This document shows, piece by piece, positions 5,871 to 8,493 of a stretch of DNA of 8,493 nt. This DNA comes from Bdellovibrionales bacterium. Its GTDB lineage: Bacteria; Bdellovibrionota; Bdellovibrionia; Bdellovibrionales; UBA1609. A program made the position numbers and the translations under genes. The DNA lies in NCBI GenBank assembly GCA_026713205.1, contig JAPOOY010000296.1, positions 1 to 8,493 on the forward strand, given 5' to 3'. The notes under the pieces were generated by a model, which had not been told where the DNA came from, made no database searches, and saw only the letters and a program-made list of their open reading frames with translations. How positions within the stretch are numbered: position 1 is the stretch's first letter; each line of letters begins with the position of its first letter.

Positions 5871-6093
5871 TATACTTCTCCGGTTTGAAATTTTCCGGTT
5901 CTTCATAAGAAAAAATACTTACACCCTTTATAACAGACTATAGGGGTCAAAAATTCAGACATGCGTTTTGCCACAGAGCGACTTACAGCCGCACCTGTGT
6001 CAAAGCCGAACTCATTTTTGACCCCTATAGTCTGTTATAAAGGGCTTATGTCTCTTAAATAAAAACTGGAAAATTTCAAACACGATTGGTATA
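5871..6093. repeat. 223-bp palindromic element forming a long hairpin
   Basis: The left arm 5871-5954 and right arm 6014-6093 are inverted copies. The innermost 31 bp (5924-5954 versus 6014-6044, CCCTTTATAACAGACTATAG and onward) pair perfectly, and the outer parts pair with mismatches and a 4-nt length difference. The 59-nt centre holds a further imperfect stem, TTTGCCACAG/CTGTGTCAAA. Both ends read TATAC inward, so a TA target duplication as in IS630/Tc1-like MITEs is possible. There is no coding capacity. It lies upstream of grxD and upstream of the HNH gene, so either could be affected by its structure. Confidence 0.8.
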
Positions 6094-6102
6094 AATACTC
6101 CT

Positions 6103-6117
6103 CCGGTTGTAATTTTC
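6103..6117 (+). repeat. Short intergenic motif copy (CCGGTTGTAATTTTC)
   Basis: This degenerate match to the CGGTTTGAAATTTT core lies 9 nt after the long hairpin element and shortly before the HNH Shine-Dalgarno. The preceding ATACTCCTCC resembles the TATACTTCTCC left end of the large element, so it may be an eroded end. Confidence 0.4.
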
Positions 6118-6128
6118 TGCAAGGTCAA

Positions 6129-6440
6129 GTGAATCCTTACCTGTGGATTGACACAATTCTCTTTTCTAACTTATTTTACGAAGCAATGTCTGAACTGTTT
6201 GATTCCAAAAGCGCCTCTTACATTAAGAAAGAAAGAGAGAGGGCGCGCCAGTTAAAAAAAACAAGATGGTGGAAGGAAAAACTGCAACAGGGGCTTTGCC
6301 ACCATTGCGGTCAAACCTTTCCGCCGGAAGACCTCACTATGGATCATCTGGTGCCCCTTGCCCGCGGAGGGCGTACGGGAAAAAACAATGTGGTCGTGTC
6401 CTGCCGACCCTGTAATACAAAAAAATCCTATAAACTTTAG
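6129..6440 (+). CDS. Small HNH endonuclease-fold protein
   Basis: 103 aa from the GTG at 6129. The C-terminal HNH/beta-beta-alpha-metal domain is clear: CHHC (C57, C60), LTMDHLVPLARGG at 69-81 with catalytic-type D72-H73, the Asn of KNNVV (N86/N87), and CRPC (C92, C95) followed by NTKK. The four cysteines form the structural zinc site. The N-terminal part is helical and basic (YIKKERERARQLKKTRWWKEKL), likely for nucleic-acid contact. The GTG is chosen because AAGG lies 4 nt upstream and there is no other start between it and the upstream repeat. An internal ATG at 6186 would remove 19 residues (NPYLWIDTILFSNLFYEA) that look like a genuine helix. The target is unknown. A stand-alone housekeeping or repair nuclease is as likely as a defence role. 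A terminator-like structure follows directly. Confidence 0.85.
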   Translation: MNPYLWIDTILFSNLFYEAMSELFDSKSASYIKKERERARQLKKTRWWKEKLQQGLCHHCGQTFPPEDLTMDHLVPLARGGRTGKNNVVVSCRPCNTKKSYKL

Positions 6441-6441
6441 T

Positions 6442-6480
6442 CGGGATTAAACTCAAATCCCGGTAAAATCTCGGGTTTTT
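6442..6480 (+). terminator. Terminator-like structure with two competing hairpins
   Basis: CGGGATT (6442-6448) and AATCCCG (6456-6462) form a perfect 7-bp stem directly after the HNH stop. The same CCCG can instead pair with CGGG at 6472-6475, leading into TTTTT at 6476-6480, the better intrinsic-terminator geometry. The two stems exclude each other. Confidence 0.55.
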
Positions 6481-6608
6481 CCTTAATAAATCAATAAATT
6501 GCTGAATAATAAGGGCAGAACTTTGTATTTTTAACCTTTTCAGTGGGAAGTAGCTGTTATCTATTTTTAATAAACCGGAAAATTCAAACCGACAAGTCTA
6601 AGTAAGTC
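6481..6608. other. Leader region of the topoisomerase VI B gene
   Basis: This AT-rich 128-nt stretch has no clear sigma70 promoter with correct spacing; TTGCTG at 6499 has no -10 at 17 nt. It carries one inverted copy of the short repeat motif at 6575-6592. The Shine-Dalgarno before the ATG at 6609 is weak (AAGTAAG). Confidence 0.4.
6575..6592 (-). repeat. Short intergenic motif copy in minus orientation
   Basis: CCGGAAAATTCAAACCGA is the reverse complement of TCGGTTTGAATTTTCCGG. It matches the ends of the palindromic elements and the stand-alone copies at 5323 and 6103, and lies 17 nt before the topoisomerase start. Confidence 0.55.
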
Positions 6609-8493
6609 ATGCCAAATAAAATCACCACAAGCAGTACGGCCGAGTATTTTTCAAAAAACCTTCAACAGGTTGGCTTTTCCTCTCCAACAAAGGCTGTTCT
6701 AACCACTTTAAAGGAGGCTGTGGATAATTCCCTGGACGCCTGTGAAGAAGCGGGGATTGCTCCCAGCTTAAAAATTCGGATTGAAAAAAAGGGTCGCGGC
6801 TCCTCCCATAATACGGATTTAGTTTCCATTACTGTGGAGGATAACGGTCCCGGACTGGATATTAAGGATCTCCCTAAAGTCTTTGGAGAGTACCTTGCCT
6901 CCTCTAAATTTGGACGAGGTCGCTGTTCCCGGGGTCAACAGGGTATTGGTATTTCCGCAGCCACCACCTGGGCCCAGCTCACCAATGCCGTCGGCGCTCA
7001 GGTGATCAGCAAAACAAAGGATATGAAAAAAGCTATCTCCCTCACAGTGGATATGGACATTAAAAACAACAAGGGGCTTGTAAAAGACAAAAAAACCGTG
7101 GATTACAAAAATCCTCATGGACTGACAGTGAAATTTCTTATTGACGGGCGGGTTCAGCTCAATGGTGAAGGAGGACTCATCACTTATCTGGAGGGTACGG
7201 CTCTAGTCAATCCTCATCTGTCACTGGAATATCAATTGTTAGACCATGAGAAAAAAACCATTCCACGAGTGAATGCGGTTGTTCCTGTAATCCCTCCATC
7301 CATATCCCCCCATCCCCATACAATGAAATTGGGAGAGTTCCTCCAGCATGCCGGTCTTTATGGAGCAATCACTTTGCGGAAATTTCTTCGTACGGGATTT
7401 TCCAGAATGACAAATAAATCTATTTCAGACATGACTCAGGCCGGATTAAGTCCAGCTCTTCTGAAAAAAAACCTAACCCGACTGACGGATAAGGAATACA
7501 GGGATATTTTTCGGATCATTCAAAAAGTCCCTCTGAAAAATCCCTCAACACAATCCGTTTTGATTGTGGGAGAGGAGGGATTGGCGGAAAGTATCCACCG
7601 ATTGGGAGAAGTGGATTTTTTTAGTGTGATCACCCGCTCCCCGAAAATTTGTGATTATAAATCCGTAGTTGTGGAAGTGGCTTTGGCTCGTTTTAAAAAT
7701 CGGGTGAAGGATGAAGATTCTTCCATTCAGCTATTGCGTTTTGCCAATCGGGTGCCTCTTCAATTTGATAAAGCCTCCTGTGCCATTACAAAGGCTGTGG
7801 AGTCTGTAAACTGGCGCGCCTACGGGATCACTCAACCTAAAAAATCCCTTCCCATTGGCCCCTATATTTTTGCCATAGCCGTCACTTCTCCTTTTATTAA
7901 GTTTAAAAACGCCTCAAAGGAAACCATTGATGCCAGTGAGGAGTTGGTGGAGGAAATTCGCCTGGCTCTCATGCGTGCAGGGCAAAAATTAAAACGACAC
8001 ATACGCAAAGAGATGAGCGCGGAAGATCTATTAAGAAAAAAGCAACATATTGAAAAATTTGCCCCTATCTTAATTAAAAAATTAAAAGATATCACCAAAG
8101 CTTCCAAAACTGAGGTGGAACAGGCGGAAAAGGGGCTGCGTGAAATCCTATCCAAAGATGAGGCGGCGGCAGAACGAGCCTTAGGTGAGGCACAGATCCA
8201 GCTTCAGGAATTAAAACATGGGTTAAAACGAGGAGCAACCACTCCCCTCTCTGAATCACCTGAAAAAGAGATCTCCGATTCTTCTGAAAATGCAGCGCTG
8301 GAACAAAAAGAGGACGACGCTTTACCGGAAGAAACTCCGCTTTCAGGAAAGGCAAAAGAAAATACATCCTTAGAGAAAAAGAAACCGGAAAAAAAGAAAG
8401 CGAAGACAAAAAACCGGAAGACGGAATTAAAACATAAACATCTAAACAATAAAAAAAGTAATAAAGCCCGAACAGAAAAAACAAAAAAATCCC
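6609..8493 (+). CDS. top6B: DNA topoisomerase VI subunit B (3' end off-window)
   Basis: At least 628 codons, open to the right edge. Topo VI is an A2B2 type IIB enzyme. Subunit B binds ATP and clamps DNA so that subunit A (Spo11-like) can cut and pass a duplex, relaxing and decatenating DNA. GHKL ATPase motifs: LKEAVDNSLDAC at 34-45 (E36, N40), VEDNGPGL at 76-83 (D78), SRGQQGIGISAA at 107-118 (ATP lid). An H2TH-like segment spans about 238-310. The transducer region runs about 312-500, including RFANRVPLQFD (377-387) and SPFIKFKNASKETI (427-440), whose lysines are candidates for the ATP-sensing switch Lys. From about 541 there is a disordered Glu/Ser then Lys-rich tail. The ATG at 6609 follows an in-frame TAA (6603-6605), so it is the first possible start. 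Subunit A is expected downstream. Bacterial Topo VI is rare and may reflect ancient transfer. Confidence 0.95.
   Translation, partial: MPNKITTSSTAEYFSKNLQQVGFSSPTKAVLTTLKEAVDNSLDACEEAGIAPSLKIRIEKKGRGSSHNTDLVSITVEDNGPGLDIKDLPKVFGEYLASSKFGRGRCSRGQQGIGISAATTWAQLTNAVGAQVISKTKDMKKAISLTVDMDIKNNKGLVKDKKTVDYKNPHGLTVKFLIDGRVQLNGEGGLITYLEGTALVNPHLSLEYQLLDHEKKTIPRVNAVVPVIPPSISPHPHTMKLGEFLQHAGLYGAITLRKFLRTGFSRMTNKSISDMTQAGLSPALLKKNLTRLTDKEYRDIFRIIQKVPLKNPSTQSVLIVGEEGLAESIHRLGEVDFFSVITRSPKICDYKSVVVEVALARFKNRVKDEDSSIQLLRFANRVPLQFDKASCAITKAVESVNWRAYGITQPKKSLPIGPYIFAIAVTSPFIKFKNASKETIDASEELVEEIRLALMRAGQKLKRHIRKEMSAEDLLRKKQHIEKFAPILIKKLKDITKASKTEVEQAEKGLREILSKDEAAAERALGEAQIQLQELKHGLKRGATTPLSESPEKEISDSSENAALEQKEDDALPEETPLSGKAKENTSLEKKKPEKKKAKTKNRKTELKHKHLNNKKSNKARTEKTKKS

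Noticed and set aside
5871..6093. Retron msr/msd or group II intron remnant
   Set aside because: There is no reverse transcriptase nearby and no retron-type branching layout; the structure is a simple inverted repeat.
5392..6592. CRISPR-like array
   Set aside because: The repeats are inverted, unequal in length and irregularly spaced, with no similar-length spacers and no cas genes.
6819..8484. Minus-strand open frames (6819-7118, 7862-8155, 8092-8484, 8204-8449)
   Set aside because: All are antisense to the topoisomerase VI B gene; the Phe-rich ones mirror its Lys/Glu-rich tail.

Overview
The window looks like chromosomal DNA of an AT-rich, Gram-negative-type bacterium. The clues are a bacterial BioA, a CGFS monothiol glutaredoxin, a lipobox lipoprotein and Shine-Dalgarno starts. 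It also carries subunit B of a type IIB topoisomerase (Topo VI), which is mainly archaeal and plant and is rare in bacteria. The lineage cannot be fixed from the sequence alone.

Left third (1-2826), an AT-rich accessory islet. A plus-strand gene entering from the left edge ends in tandem winged-helix (wHTH) modules. A minus-strand pair follows, read from 2276 down to 570: an AbiEi-family antitoxin/repressor and then an AbiEii-family nucleotidyltransferase toxin, together a type IV toxin-antitoxin system. Diverging from it is a short plus-strand gene (2494-2826) encoding the N-terminal half of a second nucleotidyltransferase-fold protein (DUF6036-like). It has a good sigma70-type promoter but has lost its C-terminal part.

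Middle (2886-5842). bioA (biotin synthesis) lies on the minus strand. A 501-nt gene-free stretch follows, with a small palindromic element, a probable 158-bp IS5-like non-autonomous element (MITE), a candidate promoter and two dyads. Next is a plus-strand lipoprotein with Ala/Ser tracts and Cys clusters, then minus-strand grxD.

Repeats. The intergenic spaces around grxD hold copies of one palindromic repeat family. There is a 223-bp long hairpin at 5871-6093, a solo half-copy at 5392-5487 and a 54-bp minimal copy at 4190-4243. A short motif, roughly CGGTTTGAAATTTTCCGG, recurs in the gaps up to 6608.

Right third (6129-8493). A small HNH endonuclease-fold protein with a GTG start ends at a terminator-like structure. 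A large plus-strand ORF from 6609 that runs off the right edge is DNA topoisomerase VI subunit B. It shows the GHKL ATPase, H2TH and transducer regions plus a long Lys/Glu-rich tail. Subunit A is not in the window and may lie just beyond it.

The genes do not form one operon. The functional groupings are the AbiE toxin-antitoxin pair, housekeeping genes (bioA, grxD) scattered among mobile repeats, and the Topo VI locus.
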